A DNA stretch of 64,000 nt from Hericium rajendrae (taxonomy: Eukaryota; Basidiomycota; Agaricomycetes; Russulales; Hericiaceae): the NCBI GenBank assembly GCA_033439255.1, contig CM065886.1, positions 1,798,001 through 1,862,000 on the forward strand, in the 5' to 3' direction. The position numbers were made by a program, and so were the translations under genes. Below, one piece after another: positions 34,402 to 47,439 of this stretch (its first letter is position 1; each line of letters opens with the position of its first letter). The notes beneath the pieces were generated by a model that saw nothing but the letters and a program-made list of their open reading frames with translations, ran no database searches and was not told the DNA's origin.

Positions 34402-37400
34402 TCAATCACTGAGGCTGCCACTCTGCAGTAAATGACGCTGATGAGATCCTGGTGAGTCTCCTACAGTATGAGCAGGCTCTTCCCCATCAGGCAAGAAATC
34501 TGCAGCCTTGGTATAAATCAGACGCCACTTAGCAATATCCATGCCTTTGCAAATATCCGACCATTGCTTTGTTGGCGTATGCCAACGCTTTGTTGAAAAC
34601 CACCCCTCGGATCGCCACTTAAGCTTTGGATGATCAGCAGGCTGAAACAGCAAGTGGCGCAATAAGGCACGCTGAAGCTAAGACAAAATTAGCAACCAGT
34701 CAATTAAGTAAAAAGAAACTCACTGCAGAAAGAGTCAGAGCCATAGCACCAATAGGGGGCTCCTTCCGACGAAGATGCTTGGGAAGAATAGTCATGTTGA
34801 CATGGGCTTTTGCAAAAGCCTGGACAACGATGTTGGAAAGGAATGCACCATGAAATTCCTGAAAGAAAAATTAGCTTGTGAATTCAGAGCAAAATTGAAC
34901 TCACAAGGCCACTACTGTCAGGTCTAGTATCAATCTGCTGATACAAGAAGGGGATGTGCTGATCCTTCTCCAAGCTTTTCAAACCAAGAGCAAGACGAGC
35001 AACATCATCCTTAGCAATACCATCAGGATCATTATGTGTTGAGGAGAACCGATACATGAAATCGGATGCAGCATTGATAGCTTCAGTTGCGAAGCCACTG
35101 CGCCATTCATAAGTCCGTTGTAAAACCTATAAAGATATCAGTAAGACATTCAGAAAAATAGAAAAGACTTACCACAGCGAAGACAGCCTCATGTCTGGCC
35201 TCAAGCTTGTGAGGAATATGAGGGAATATCTTGTCCCAGAGCTGCTGCGCAGGATCGAGAAGATCCTGCGTCACCCAAGGATCACTCCGCGTACCTAGAT
35301 ACTCCCTCCACATATGTATATAGAACTCGTTCCACTTGCTGAGGCATCCCAGTGGCAAATCGGCATTGCTGTACGTCATCCGTCGAGTCCTGCATTCACT
35401 AAGCTCATCCTCGTCGTCATCCTCAATGTCTGAGCCCACTTGCACAAAATCGGCTGGAGAGGGAGGGCCTGACGGCTTTGGCGTAGGCGGCACAACGGAC
35501 TGTGCAGCAGTAGTGGAAGCATGGGCATGCTACGAAAATATGAGTGTATAATAACAAACAGACTTGTAAGAATATAAATGTACATCACAGATTGTACATG
35601 TACATACCGTAAGGTGTATCACGTTGCTGCGCGATGGACCTGGAGTCTTTGGTGGGGCAATGGGCTCATCATAGATGATTGGGTCAATCCGTACAGTCTG
35701 CGAGAAAGATGAAGGTACATCAGGAAGGTTGACAACTTTCTGCTAGACCTGCGAGCAATCTGAGAGCATCTGAGAGCATCTGATTGACCTGCAGATTTTC
35801 TGATCTTGTCTGACAAATAAATCAGACACTCTCAGATAAGATCAGAAAATTTGCAGGTCAATCAGATGCTCTCAGATGCTCTCAGATTGCTCGCAGGTCT
35901 AGCAGAAAGTTGTCAACCTTCCTGATGTATCAGCAGTACACGTAGAATGAGAGATAATGCATACCTTTTTACTAAACAGTTGCTGGCCCGGAGTTTCGAG
36001 TGAGCGAGAGCCTGCGCCGGGTGTCTGTGTCCCTCGTGAACCTTGCCTGACAGGGTTGCGAGGACCAGGGATTCCAATGCCTTGTTCACCAAGGAAAGAT
36101 GGTGTACGACTTGCAACGTACGCGGTGAGATCCAAGCCGGGTGGGGGAGGCTGATGTTTCGAGGTAGATCCTCGATAACCTTGAAGATCCAAGTCCTGTG
36201 CCAGTCCGGAGGCACCATGAGAGGCCGTGGAGGGAGTACGAGAAGCTGTGGAGGGAGCACGAGAGGCCGTGGAGGGAGCATGAGAGTTCATGGAGGCAGC
36301 ACGAGAGGCTGTGAAGGCAGGGCGAGAGGCCGAAGCCACGGCTCCTGGGCGAGAGGTGGAGGCAGAGCTGGAGGTGGAGGCAGCAGGGCGAGAGGCCGCG
36401 GCAGCACAAGAGCCAGGTGCGTGAGGTGGAGGGCTCCAGGAGTCGAGATCTTGCAGCTCGGAGGCAGCACGATTGACGGCCCGGGATAAGTGACCTTGCT
36501 GCATAGGAGTTTCTTGACATGCTGGTGGTGCTGGATATCCCGAAAAGCGAGGCAGGGGTGTCCAAGAGTCGAAATCATGCTGTCCGGAGACAGCATGACC
36601 AGGAGATGCAGCAGATGAGAGGGAGGGGTGCGAGGCTTTGCATGTGGGCACGGAAGATGATTCGGCACTGCCGTATTCGATTCTAGCATAGGTCTGTAAT
36701 GTAGATTTTAGTAGAAATGAACACGAAAATATGAAGTGATGACATACCGTTCCAGCCGCAACGGGCTGCTCATACTCCTCCCGGGCCTTACCTCCCTCTG
36801 TATCTCTCTCAGGCTCCTCAAAATCATCTAGAAATTTGAAAGCAGCTCCCGCGTAGCCTCGTTCGACGGGAGGTTCTTCATGATTGATCCTGGAGGCAGA
36901 GGCACCAGCCTTGGTTTGCCACATCAGGAAGGTTGACAACTTTCTGCTAGACCTGCGAGCAATCTGAGAGCATCTGATTGACCTGCAGATTTTCTGATCT
37001 TGTCTGACAAATAAATCAGACACTCTCAGATAAGATCAGAAAATTTGCAGGTCAATCAGATGCTCTCAGATGCTCTCAGATTGCTCGCAGGTCTAGCAGA
37101 AAGTTGTCAACCTTCCTGATGCAGGTTGAAGTGAAACTGGCCTTGGCTGATTTTGTCGCAGAAGTCGCTGTTTCGACTCTGCGAATGGCGCGCCAAGTGA
37201 TGTGGAGTGCAAAAGAGTCGTAATCCGGTCGAAAGAGTGGACAAAAGGTTTGCATAGTAGAGATTTGATGAGTGGGAAGGAAAGTGGCAGTAAGTGGATG
37301 CTCGTATGAACGATAAGGAAAACTTACTGATGAGATAAGATAAGCGCTGCCTCATGCTGAGCGCGCTGCTCTCGGACCAAGTCTCTCATCTTCTCCTTCT

Positions 37401-39382
37401 TCTTCTGACCCCTACCCCCTTCCTTTGACTTCTGGTCCTTGCGGCCGTTATCGTTACCCTTACCCTTCGATATCGCAGCCTTTCGCTGCGGTTGCTTGCC
37501 TTTCTTCATCTTCGGCTGCTCGTTCTCGCTCACCTCGGCCATCTCGACATCTGATCCCTCGACGGCGGGCGTTTCTGGTTCGTAGCTCGGGTCCGCGCAG
37601 GAATTGTCGCCAGACTCTGCTTATTTCGGGCTTCAGGTGAGTAATTGGTCTTCAATATGTGGAATATATTGACTTACCTTGTTCTATAGCAGCTCTCTTC
37701 CGCTTCTTCAGCCTCATCTGCTGTTCCAACTCCTTCATTCCCCAGTTTTTCTTGCTCCTCCGTGTTCCATACTGCGTGGGATATTCATCGGTATCTCCTC
37801 CCACCGGTTCCTCCCCCCCGTGCTCCTCGTTCTTCGCAACTTCTTGTTAGCTTCGCCGTCAATCTCGACTCTGGCACTTCAACTCACATCCACTTCCATT
37901 CGATCCTCGCTATTTGCTCAGCCTTGCGATTCCGTTGCCCGTTCTTTACCTTCTGCTTCGTTATCTTGGTGAGTCCCTGATATCCTCGAAGCGAATTCAT
38001 TCACAATTCGTTAGTACTTACTGTTGTTCACTACATCAGGAACCCTTACAACTTTCTGATGCATCTGATTCTGTCTGATTCAATCTGATTTCAATCTGAT
38101 TGATCTGATTTTTCAAGAAATACATATTTGAGAGTTGAAATATAAACAGTTACAATATTTTATCTTTTATATATATAATACATAGCTCAGAAGTCCTTTA
38201 AAACATTTTTCAGATCAATCAGATTGAAATCAGATTGAGTCAGACAGAATCAGATGCATCAGAAAGTTGTAAGGGTTCCTGATGATAGCATCATTGTCCG
38301 AGTCCGGACCACCGGCGTACGTGGGCCACGCCATCTTCGCTGCCAGTGGTTGCTTTGCCTTCGAAGGCAAAGCTGCTGGAAGTTCTTCAAGGTATTTCAT
38401 GGTAAGTCAATATGTTTAAATCACTGAATACGATACTGACCTTTCTCCTCCATCGAATCTCGTCCACGTTTGCTCCCTCGACCCCGATCGACTTTGATCA
38501 CCACCTCCGGCATGTACATCAGGAAGGTTGACAACTTTCTAATTGACCTGACAATTTCTAACCCTACTGACAGCTCCTGATTGACCTGATCCACCTGAAA
38601 GCAATCTTAACAGGCAAATATCTGATCAAACTTTTACATTTAAGTAAAGACATTTATTGTCAGATATATAAGTTTGTAATCTCTAACTAATAGATATAAC
38701 AAAATTTCTGATATCTGAAATTTTCTAAATCTGAGAGTGTCTGATCTGAGATTTTTTTTCAAATCTGGAGGTCAAATATCTGAAAATTATCTGCAACTGT
38801 CTGAGAGCATCTGATGGTGTCTGACACTGTCTGATCCATCTGACTGATATTTGACCTCCAGATTTGAAATCAGACACTCTCAGATTTTCAAAAATTTCAG
38901 ATATCAAAGATTTTGATATATCTATTAGTTAGAGATTAAAAACTTATATATCTGACAATAAATGTCTTTTCTTGAATGTAAAAGTCTGATCAGATATTTG
39001 CTTCCCAAGATTGCTTTCAGGTGGATCAGGTCAATCAGAAGCTGTCAGTAGGGTTAGAAATTGTCAGGTCAATCAGAAAGTTGTCAACCTTCCTGATGTA
39101 CTTGCTCGGGCGCTTCGTACCCGGGCGCTGACTTGCCTTCTCAGCGGTGGCGGCGTCAACTGCGCGCTTCGTTGCCTCGAACTGGCCGATTCGGGTGGCA
39201 GCTTGCAGTGTAGCCTGTTGCTCAGCCTCATTGCACGCCCGTCTTTGCTCTGCTGTCATGGCCTTCTTGGTCATCTTGGGTTTCTTCTTCGGAGGGGGTC
39301 TCGGGAGCTCATTGTCTGAGGGTTGCTCTACCAGGGCCGGTAGGTTGTGAGTATTGTTTCGAGATTTCGAGCGGGTCTCCAT
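34402..39382 (-). CDS. accessory gene of the Plavaka element, unknown function, four MITE insertions
   Basis: The minus-strand start METRSKSRNNTH (39380-39382) leads through at least ten exons to the stop at 34402. The N-terminal half is charged and low-complexity (Lys-rich coiled-coil-like, then Ser/Ala/Pro-rich repeats such as STASRAPSTASR). The C-terminal domain holds LGCLSKWNEFYIHMWREYLG, LQRTYEWRSGFATEAINAAS and GLEFHGAFLSNIVVQAFA. These recall a large family of unnamed Agaricomycete transposon-associated proteins; I cannot name a function. MITEs interrupt exons at 39098-38517, 38284-38034 and 37121-36922, and an intron at 35927-35718. Deleting each MITE with one TSD copy restores the frame, apart from one spare base at the 38034-38284 site. 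Divergent transcription from the transposase suggests a shared promoter region. Confidence 0.62.
35718..35927. mobile_element. fold-back MITE M4 (~210 bp)
   Basis: CATCAGGAAGGTTGACAAC ends, TA duplication (35716-35717, 35928-35929). It lies in an intron of the accessory gene, between the GTATGCATT donor and a CTCGCAG acceptor. Nearly identical to M5. Confidence 0.93.
36922..37121. mobile_element. fold-back MITE M5 (~200 bp)
   Basis: CATCAGGAAGGTTGACAAC ends, CA duplication (36920-36921, 37122-37123). It splits an exon of the accessory gene between codons reading FHFNL and WQTKAG. Confidence 0.93.
38034..38284. mobile_element. fold-back MITE M6 (~250 bp)
   Basis: CATCAGGAACCCTTACAAC ends. 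The left flank is TA; the right flank is TA after one extra base, so the duplication is slightly imperfect. It splits the codons DSDNDA and SEQQ of the accessory gene. Confidence 0.88.
38517..39098. mobile_element. fold-back MITE M7 (~580 bp, sister of M1)
   Basis: CATCAGGAAGGTTGACAAC ends, TA duplication (38515-38516, 39099-39100). It splits the first exon of the accessory gene; removal gives SKYMPEVV in frame. Near-identical to M1. Confidence 0.94.
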
Positions 39383-41908
39383 TCTAACAAAAGAGTTGTA
39401 GGTTATTAAGAGGGAGGGTGTCGTAGGTAGCTGGTAGTGCCAGAAGACAAAGTCGAACAGTACGACGCGACGTGTGAGTGACAGCCAAGTCACACTCGGG
39501 CACGGTGGACCAAGTCCGGTGACAGCCTCCTACTAGGACTCTGACTCTCTGTGCTTGCTCGGCAAACAGCAGCTCATTTGCTCACCGAGTTGTTTCGGGG
39601 CTTTGATGCTAGTATAAAATCTGATCTAGTATTGCTCGAAGTGCTCGAAGTCACTGCTTGACAGATATCAAGTCTCACTCGTGCATATCTCTGTGCTCAA
39701 CGGCCCATATTAGTGAGCCTCTTGTGCATATCTTGGAGCTCAACAGCCCATACTTGCGAGTTTATTGTGCACATCTTGGAGCTTGACAAATATTGATGCT
39801 TCGAGTCTGTCTTGTGGACATTATTACTGGATATCACTGATAGTAGCTGGACTTTGGTGCTACAAGTTTATATCTATTATTGAATTGTGTGGATCTCTGT
39901 TGCTCTTGAGTGACTATCACTTATATGCCTGTCATGCCATCAGGCTCAAGATCTCATAGTCGGGCATCTCATAGACCTCGCAATTTCGCTTGCCCGACAC
40001 CAATATCTTGGCATTGTCGTCGAGGCTTTATTACTCTTGGAGGATTAAGGCAGCATGTTGAATCTGTTCATCCATTGCTGAATATTGCAGAGATATCTGC
40101 AGAGACTTTGTCATACTCTCATGAGCCTACTGCTACTGCTTTTCAAAATACTGGGGATTTCTTTCTTGGTTCTAATACTACTAGTGATTCCAACACTTCT
40201 GCTGGTAGTTCCAGAGACTCTGCTGGTCCTGGCCATTATACTCATCCTGATCTTGATGGTCGACCTTGTGATGCATATGGTACTGATTTGCCTTCAGGTG
40301 CATTGCCTTTCAATCTTGCAGAGCCTAATATTAAGTCTGCTAAGGATTGGTCACCATTTCAAGATCGTGTTGAATATACAGTTGCAGATTTACTGTTTCG
40401 ATGAGGACAAAATTCAGAGAGTTTTACAAATGATTTAATGGATGCATAGGCTGCAGATCATGATGGAAAATCTCCACCATTTGCAATTCATAAAGATATG
40501 CTGAACACAATTGATGCTATTTCATTTGGAGATGCACCCTGGCTACATTTCACTGTAAAATATAAAGGCCCTATACCTGAAAAAGATTCACCTGCATGGA
40601 TGTTTGCTGATTATGATGTGTGGTATCGAAATCCAAAATATGTGATTCAAAATCAATTGTCCAATCCTGATTTCAAAGATGAGATTGATTATGCTCCACG
40701 GAAAGACTATAATGCCAAAGGCAAGAGAGAATGGTCAGATTTTATGACTGGAAACTGGTCATGGCGTCAAGCAGATAAAATTGCAGAAGATCCTGAGACT
40801 CATGGATCTATGTTTGTACCTGTTGTTTTGGGTAGTGATAAAACTATTGTCACTGTTGCTACAGGTCATACAGAATACTATCCTCTTTATGCATCTATTG
40901 GAAATGTGCATAACAATGTTCGCCGTGCTCATCGTGAAGCTGTTAGCATCCTTGGATTTTTAGCAATTGGAAAAACAGATAAGCAATATCAAGGTAGCAT
41001 TCCTTTTCAAAAATTCAGAAGGCATCTTATGCATGAGTCACTCAAAGTTATCTTGGAACATTTACGACCAGGAATGACTACACCAGAAATAGTCCGTTGT
41101 CCTGATGGACATTTTCGAAGAGTAATCTATGGAATTGGACCATATATTGCAGATTATCCTGAACAGTGTCTAATGTGTGGAATTGTTCAAGGCTGGTGTC
41201 CTCATTGTACATGTCAACCCAAGGATTTAGATGATGGTGATGGTTTACTAAGATCACATGAATATACCTGTATATTGATGAGAGAGCTTGATGAAAAACA
41301 ATTGTGATATGAATATGGTATTGTGGCAGATATCATGGTATGTAGCATTCTTTAAAATGTTTAGTATTATTTGAATCTAATTTAACTCTTTTTATAGCCA
41401 TTTACACATTCTTTCCCTCGTGCAGATATTCATGAACTTATCTCTTTGGACTTGCTTCATCAGCTTGTCAAGGGAACATTCAAAGATTACTTGGTATCTT
41501 GGGTTTTTGAATATCTTGAACTTGTACATAGACCAACCAAAGCACATGTGATTATGGCAGATATTGATCGAAGAATTGCTGCTGCACCTGCATTTCCAGG
41601 ACTTCGTCGATTTCCTGAGGGTCGTAACTTTAAACAATGGACAGGAGATGATTCTAAAGCTCTGATGAAAGTATTCTTGCCTGCTATTGATGGTCATGTA
41701 CCCTCACAAATGGTTAGAGCAATCCGTGCATTTTTGGATTTTTGCTACTTTGCTCGAAGAGATATTATTGATGAGAACACTTTGGATGCTATGGATATTG
41801 CTCTTGAAACATTTCACAAAGAACATGTAATTTTTGAAGCTGTTGGTGTTCGTCTAAAAGGAATATCTCTTCCTAGACAGCATTCATTGAAACATCATCA
41901 TCCTTTAA

Positions 41909-42331
41909 TGTCACGGATCGCTCCATTTCTCTCCGCCTTCTTCTCTGCCATCAAGGCATCGCGTCGGTCATGTGCTCCAGCAGCCCCATCACATGTTCAC
42001 TTCCTCACATGACCTGGGGCTATCCTTCACCCATGCCCTTGTTCCCCTTTGGGACATCCTATTGTTCTCCCCCCCATTGTTCTCCTTTTGGCCACCATTG
42101 TTCTCACTCTATTGTTCGACCCGTTATGGTGTCCATTGTTCTTTTCCCATTGTCGTCCCAGTACTTATAGGCTCCCTGTCGCTCGCCTATTTCCCTAGAT
42201 TGTTCATTTTGTCTGTACCGTACTGTACCTCCAATACAGGTCACTGCGCTGCTAGTCGCTCTCTGCTCTCTCGCTCCCATCATCGCTGGTGACTTGGGTG
42301 GTTCTCTGCTGTCTACGACCGAGTCTCGACA
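41909..42331. mobile_element. solo LTR in the Plavaka transposase gene
   Basis: The 423-bp segment begins TGTCACGG, ends CTCGACA (TG...CA), and is flanked by TTTAA on both sides (41904-41908, 42332-42336). Deleting it plus one TTTAA joins KHHHP to LIEEFAVPNG, the expected Plavaka sequence. No internal retroelement genes remain, so it is a recombination product of an LTR retrotransposon. Confidence 0.9.
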
Positions 42332-44044
42332 TTTAATTGAGGAATTTGCAGTGCCAAATGGACTTTGCACTTCTATCACAGAATCAAAGCATATAAAAGC
42401 AGTTAAGGAGCCTTGGAGGAGATCAAGTGGCTATAATGCTTTGGGACAAATGTTGCTCACAAACCAAAGACTTGATAAGCTTAAAGCATGCACAGTAGAC
42501 TTTATACAGCGTGGCATGTTGAGTCAACCTTTAGGTTCAACTCAAAGTAAAAGTTTAGACTCTGAGTCCACTGTTAAACCTCTGCATTTTCCAATGGAAA
42601 TCAATGAAGTTGTACTTAGTGATAACTTTGGTCAACATATTAGAATGGGTGTTAAATTGGCAAAAACACATGCACGAGGATATCCTCGAACACTTGATCA
42701 AATTGCTCAATCAATTGGCAGACCAAATTTGTCTAATTATATTCGACAATTTTTATTTGATCAAACAAATGTTACTGCTGGTTATACATCACTTGGTGAA
42801 AGAGGGCCGATGCTTCGCACGGCAATACGATTCCTTTTTCATTGTTAGTTATATTTAGAAACAGTGAATAAATGATGTAAAGTCTCACTTGTCAGATTGA
42901 TTATAAATCTCTATAAAATATATAGCTACCTCAAGGTCAACATCTGAGAAATATGTCACTGGTATATAACACTATATTAGCTACATAGCTTTCTTAGGTC
43001 TATAGCTGTCCTCTCTTATACATAGCAGTCAAGTAAACTATGCAAAGCTATCATAGCTTGTCATAGCTGTCATAGCATAAGGCATAAGCTATCATAGCTA
43101 CCATAGCTACCATAGCATAGGGCATAAGCTATCATAGCTGTCATAGTTATTCTAGTATAAGATAACTATGGAAGCTATATTAACTATATAATATATCTCT
43201 ATCATTATATTATATCTAGCTAGTAAGATTTCTATCTACTCTATATTACTTCTATCAAATATGCTAAAATAGCATATAAAATAAATATATTATAGATTCA
43301 ATAGTCTGATGTCTTACAGTCACAAACATCGAAAATTGGATAAATTATATTACTCAAACAATTTCATTACAAAACATTACTATAGCTACAGAGACTACTA
43401 CAGAACTACAAAAGGTAACAAACTTACAATGACTACAAAAAGCAAAAGATACAAATAAGAAAAGACATGAGTATTAGAAGATAACAAAGATAATATATGA
43501 AGACTTACCAGATTAGCAAAAAAGCGAAAATCTACAAGACAATTTGAAGACATTAGTATAAGTTATAAGATAATTAAGAATAACAGCATACCTTTAACAA
43601 CAAAGAGAACAATAATAATAAAATGAGCAAACGACAACGACGAGTGAGCAAATGATGACGACGAGTGAGCAAACAATGACAAGTGAGCAAACAATGATGA
43701 CAAATGTGTCGATGTGGCAAGGGATGGTGGGGGTTAAAGAGCAAGAGGTAAAGCACATCGCACCAGCCTTATATAGGAATCCCAGACGGAACTGAGATTT
43801 GTGGTTGCTGGGCACTTGCCGAGTGTTGTGACAGAGACTGGATGCCAGACTTTACTACGTTGATGCTGCTGCTCACAGATTCACAGTCCAGTAGATACAC
43901 AGTGTTCTCATACATTCTAATTAAATGTATAATCTATCACTGTCCCTTTTTTCATTGAATTTATACAAGTTTATTTGATTTGCTGAGGCTCGAGCAACAA
44001 AGCTTCGCTTGTTCGGTAGCTGAAGCACCAAGTTTAACATGTCA

Positions 44045-44175
44045 AGACTTCACTCCTTTTTACCAGTCTCCCTTCCCCTCCTTCGTGTTTCCTCCTCCAG
44101 CCTCCTTCCTTCCATTTCTTTCGTTCTCTATCACGGCTGAGATGGTTTTTTTAGCAGATACTTAGAGGGCCTTAG
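44045..44175 (+). promoter_or_regulatory. promoter-like pyrimidine tract and splice-donor-like leader
   Basis: A long CT-rich run (CTCCCTTCCCCTCCTTCG...) is followed by AGGGCCTTAGGTGAGT, where GTGAGT looks like a donor. The arrangement recurs at 51725-51870 and, diverged, at 29800-29895. Pyrimidine tracts just upstream of start sites are common in fungi. Transcription is inferred. Confidence 0.35.
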
Positions 44176-44279
44176 GTGAGTAAAAAAAAAAGCCTCTTAT
44201 CATTTGTTCGTACTAATCAAGAGAGTGTCACTCGTTTTTCGAGTGACACTCTTGATATCTTTTATTCTGTTGACCTCAC

Positions 44280-45850
44280 ATCCCCGTGCTACCATCCTAC
44301 GATCCCACCATCTTTTTTGCACTCTCATCGCCCCTTCCTTGGCCTGTCTACGTCACATCCACGCCCCGCGTGCAGCTCGTACACCTCATGCCTGACTCCA
44401 ACAGGCTGCGACCCCTGCACATGCCTCCGACCACCATCCCCTTCCATGTGCACCAGTGTGCACAAGGCCACAGCGTGTGCGCATGCATGTACCACGTGAC
44501 ATCATCTGCGTGATGTCAACGACATATGCACACGGGCCATGTCATCGCCCATGCTCCACGTCCGTGCATGTGCATGCGTCGTAGTCCCGTTGCCATGGCA
44601 ATGGGACTCGGACGTCGTTCATGCCTATTGGCCACAACCCCGCATGCTTGCCTCAATCCCCGCAAGGCCTCGTGCTTGCGTTCAACACCGTGCATGCTTG
44701 CAACGTCCTGTCCGCATGCTCAAGCCCCCACACCCATTCACAATGCCCTGCGCCTGCTCACAATGTCTCTGGACATGCGCGCCATGCCCGGTTGCATGTA
44801 TGCTCCTACACCTGCTCAACTCAACATGCCCCGCATGTGTGCGCAATGACCTGCACACATCAGGAACCTTCAAAACTTTCTGTTTGACCTGCGAGGCATC
44901 TGACAGTGTCTGCATGATCTGCAGCAGTTGCATCAGACACATCAGACACTCTCAGACAGCATCAGCTTCTCTCAGCTAGCTGCAGAATATTTGACCTCAA
45001 GATTCAAAAAAGTATCAATGCAGAATGCTTGCAGACTGATCAGAACTGATCAGATTCATATAAATTTTAGATATTGAAAACTTTGTTGCATGTAATGATT
45101 AGAGTTGGATGACTACTATATCTGCCAATAGTTATTGACTTCAAAATATAAAATCTCTGATCAGAAATTGTCCTTTAATTAGAGCCTGCAGCTGAATCAG
45201 GTCTTGCAGTTGATCAGACTCTGCAGTATCCATCAGAAAGTTTTGAAGGTTCCTGATGCAGGTGCACGACAACCACACATGTGTGACGTGCCATACAGTG
45301 CCTCTTCATGCATGCAGAATGTCCCGCACGCCCGCTCCAGGCCTCCCGCACATGCTTGACACCCGTGCATGCCCGACATCCCCTGCACATGCCCAGCTCT
45401 GCCTCCACATGTGCACAGATACCAGCGCATGGCGGCACTGCAAGACCCCATCCCACAACAACGCATGCACGACACCCAGCATTCGCACTCAATGCCACTT
45501 GCCTACAACGCCCTGCATGCGTGCATGCTCCCGCATGCTCACTCAACACCCCGTACCCTCCAGATGCTCTATGTACATGCGCAACATCCCACGTGCATGT
45601 ACATAACCTGCACGCATGCACAGCAGCCCTAACCCCATTTGTGGGCATGGCCACCCGCACACAGCTACACATGGTCTGGCTTGCCGTGCATGGACCATGT
45701 ATGCTGTGCGTGGCCCACGCCTACCCCTGTGCCCTCCATGCTGGCATTCGTGCATGCCATGCCACCTTTTGTGTGCACATGCTGTCTTTGCACCTGCACC
45801 TGCACCCTCCATGGCAACTTGCGTGCCCTCCGCATCCTGTGCCCTACGCA
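44280..45850. other. C-rich GCATGC island in E1
   Basis: Strongly biased sequence dense in TGCATG/GCATGC and CCCGCA words, open in several frames on both strands, which is the signature of composition and not of a gene. Its copy in E2 is at 52000-53580. M8 is inserted at 44858-45258. It may be a transcribed non-coding region because it follows a conserved promoter-like tract. Confidence 0.6.
44858..45258. mobile_element. fold-back MITE M8 (401-bp subfamily)
   Basis: CATCAGGAACCTTCAAAAC ends, CA duplication (44856-44857, 45259-45260). E2 at 52574-52575 has the undisrupted CTGCACAGGTGC, a direct empty site. Sister of M2. Confidence 0.95.
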
Positions 45851-46189
45851 GTAGCTTGACTAGCTTACATATGTATGGTAGTAGATTTATTACAATTTAA
45901 TATGATAAATTCTGACTTGTAATATCTGGTGCTTATCTGACTTGTGGTAGTAATCATAGGCATCATAGTAGCCATAGCACACCTTGTTAATCATGATAGC
46001 CCTATGTATATCAGACTACAGGCTATGGAGGCTATGATAACCCTATGAATGTCACACTGTCTGCTATGTAGGCTATGATAGCTCTCATAACTCTACATAG
46101 CTGGATAAGCAAACTTCATAGCTCTGATAGCTCAATGATAGCACCTATAATGTAACTTGCAGCTATGTCAAATTCAAATTTCTCAGATG

Positions 46190-46660
46190 AAGATCTTGAA
46201 AGGAAGATCTCAATTTCGAGTTTTGATTTTTGAGTTCTGGATGGCATGGGGTCTATGTAGCATGGCTGGAAAGCGATTAATCAGCACATTCAGGCCCAAT
46301 TTAGAATGAGTGAATCGGTGGAGAACTGCCAGACTTACCTCAAGGTCAAGATCTTGGGGGGGGAGATCTCAGTTTCGAGTTTTGATTTTCGAGTTCTGGG
46401 CAGATTGGGGTCTATGTAGCATGTCTGGAAAGCGATTAATCAGTACATTCCAGTGCATTTTAGAACAATTAAATCGGCAGAGAACTGCCAAACTTATCAC
46501 AAGGTCAAGATCTTGGGGGGAAGATCTCAGTTTTGAGTTTTGATTTTCGAGTTCTGGGCAGATTGGGGTCTATGTAGCATGTCTGAAAAGCAATTAATTA
46601 GTACTTTCCAGCCCAATTTAGAACGAGTGAATCGGTGAAGAACTGAGGGACTTACCTCAA
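46190..46660. repeat. ~158-bp tandem repeat, about three units (E1)
   Basis: Units share GAGTTTTGATTTTCGAGTTC and GTCTATGTAGCATG, spaced about 157-159 bp. The same unit occurs about nine times in E2. Confidence 0.9.
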
Positions 46661-47231
46661 GATCATTCAGATGATGATGATTGGTTGATTGCTCACCAGG
46701 CAGATAGTCTATCACAGCTCAGAAGACATGAACTGGAAGCAGCTGTCAATGTGGTTTTGACAAGCTCTAATACATATTGGTTTGTGCAAGATTCAGAGAC
46801 TTATAAAGAAATTAGTCTGCCAGCTCAGCAAGTGAGATACATACAAGACGACCAAGGTGAGCCGCCGGGTCGAGTACCTCCTGGTTCCAAACTGTCAACC
46901 ACTCAGCGGATGACTTGGAGATACCCGTCGAGCCTTGCAGCCAATATGACAAGCATGCAGGATGTAAAGCTCATAAAGAAGTAAGACTTTACTGCTGGTG
47001 CTTCAAAACTGAAATTTTGATTATATAATCAGTCTTCAAAACCATAGATTCATAGGCATTTCTGTACTTATAATATACTATAAGAGTAAACATTGTACTA
47101 ATGCTAATTGCTCATTGATTATATCATTTTTAGTATTAAAAAATATCAAAAAAGTCTGGCATGAACTGGAATTGAACTTGCAAACTCAAGAGAACCACCG
47201 AGTTTTGATTATGTAATCATCATGTGATCAC

Positions 47232-47304
47232 CACCATGGTACGGCCGTACCATGGTGAATGACACGTGACCACCTTCACCATAGTATGGCCATACCATAG
47301 TGAA
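47232..47304. repeat. palindrome with CGGCCG core (copy 3) and degenerate neighbour
   Basis: Perfect core 47232-47257 (half-site CACCATGGTACGG); a related palindrome with half-site TTCACCATAGTATGG lies at 47275-47304. CACGTGAC lies between. Confidence 0.9.
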
Positions 47305-47439
47305 GCACTGCTGCATTGAAGCTCATACTAAGACTGAATCTTTCAACAGTCATTAAATGATTTGATCACATAGTATATTGCTATATAGTATATATACTTA
47401 TTAAGCATGCTCAATGTATACTAAAAATGATTGAGCAAC

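Noticed and set aside
44526-45900. Many overlapping ORFs rich in His, Ala, Cys and Pro in the C-rich islands
   Set aside because: Open in several frames on both strands at once, no intron or domain structure, explained by GCATGC-rich composition.
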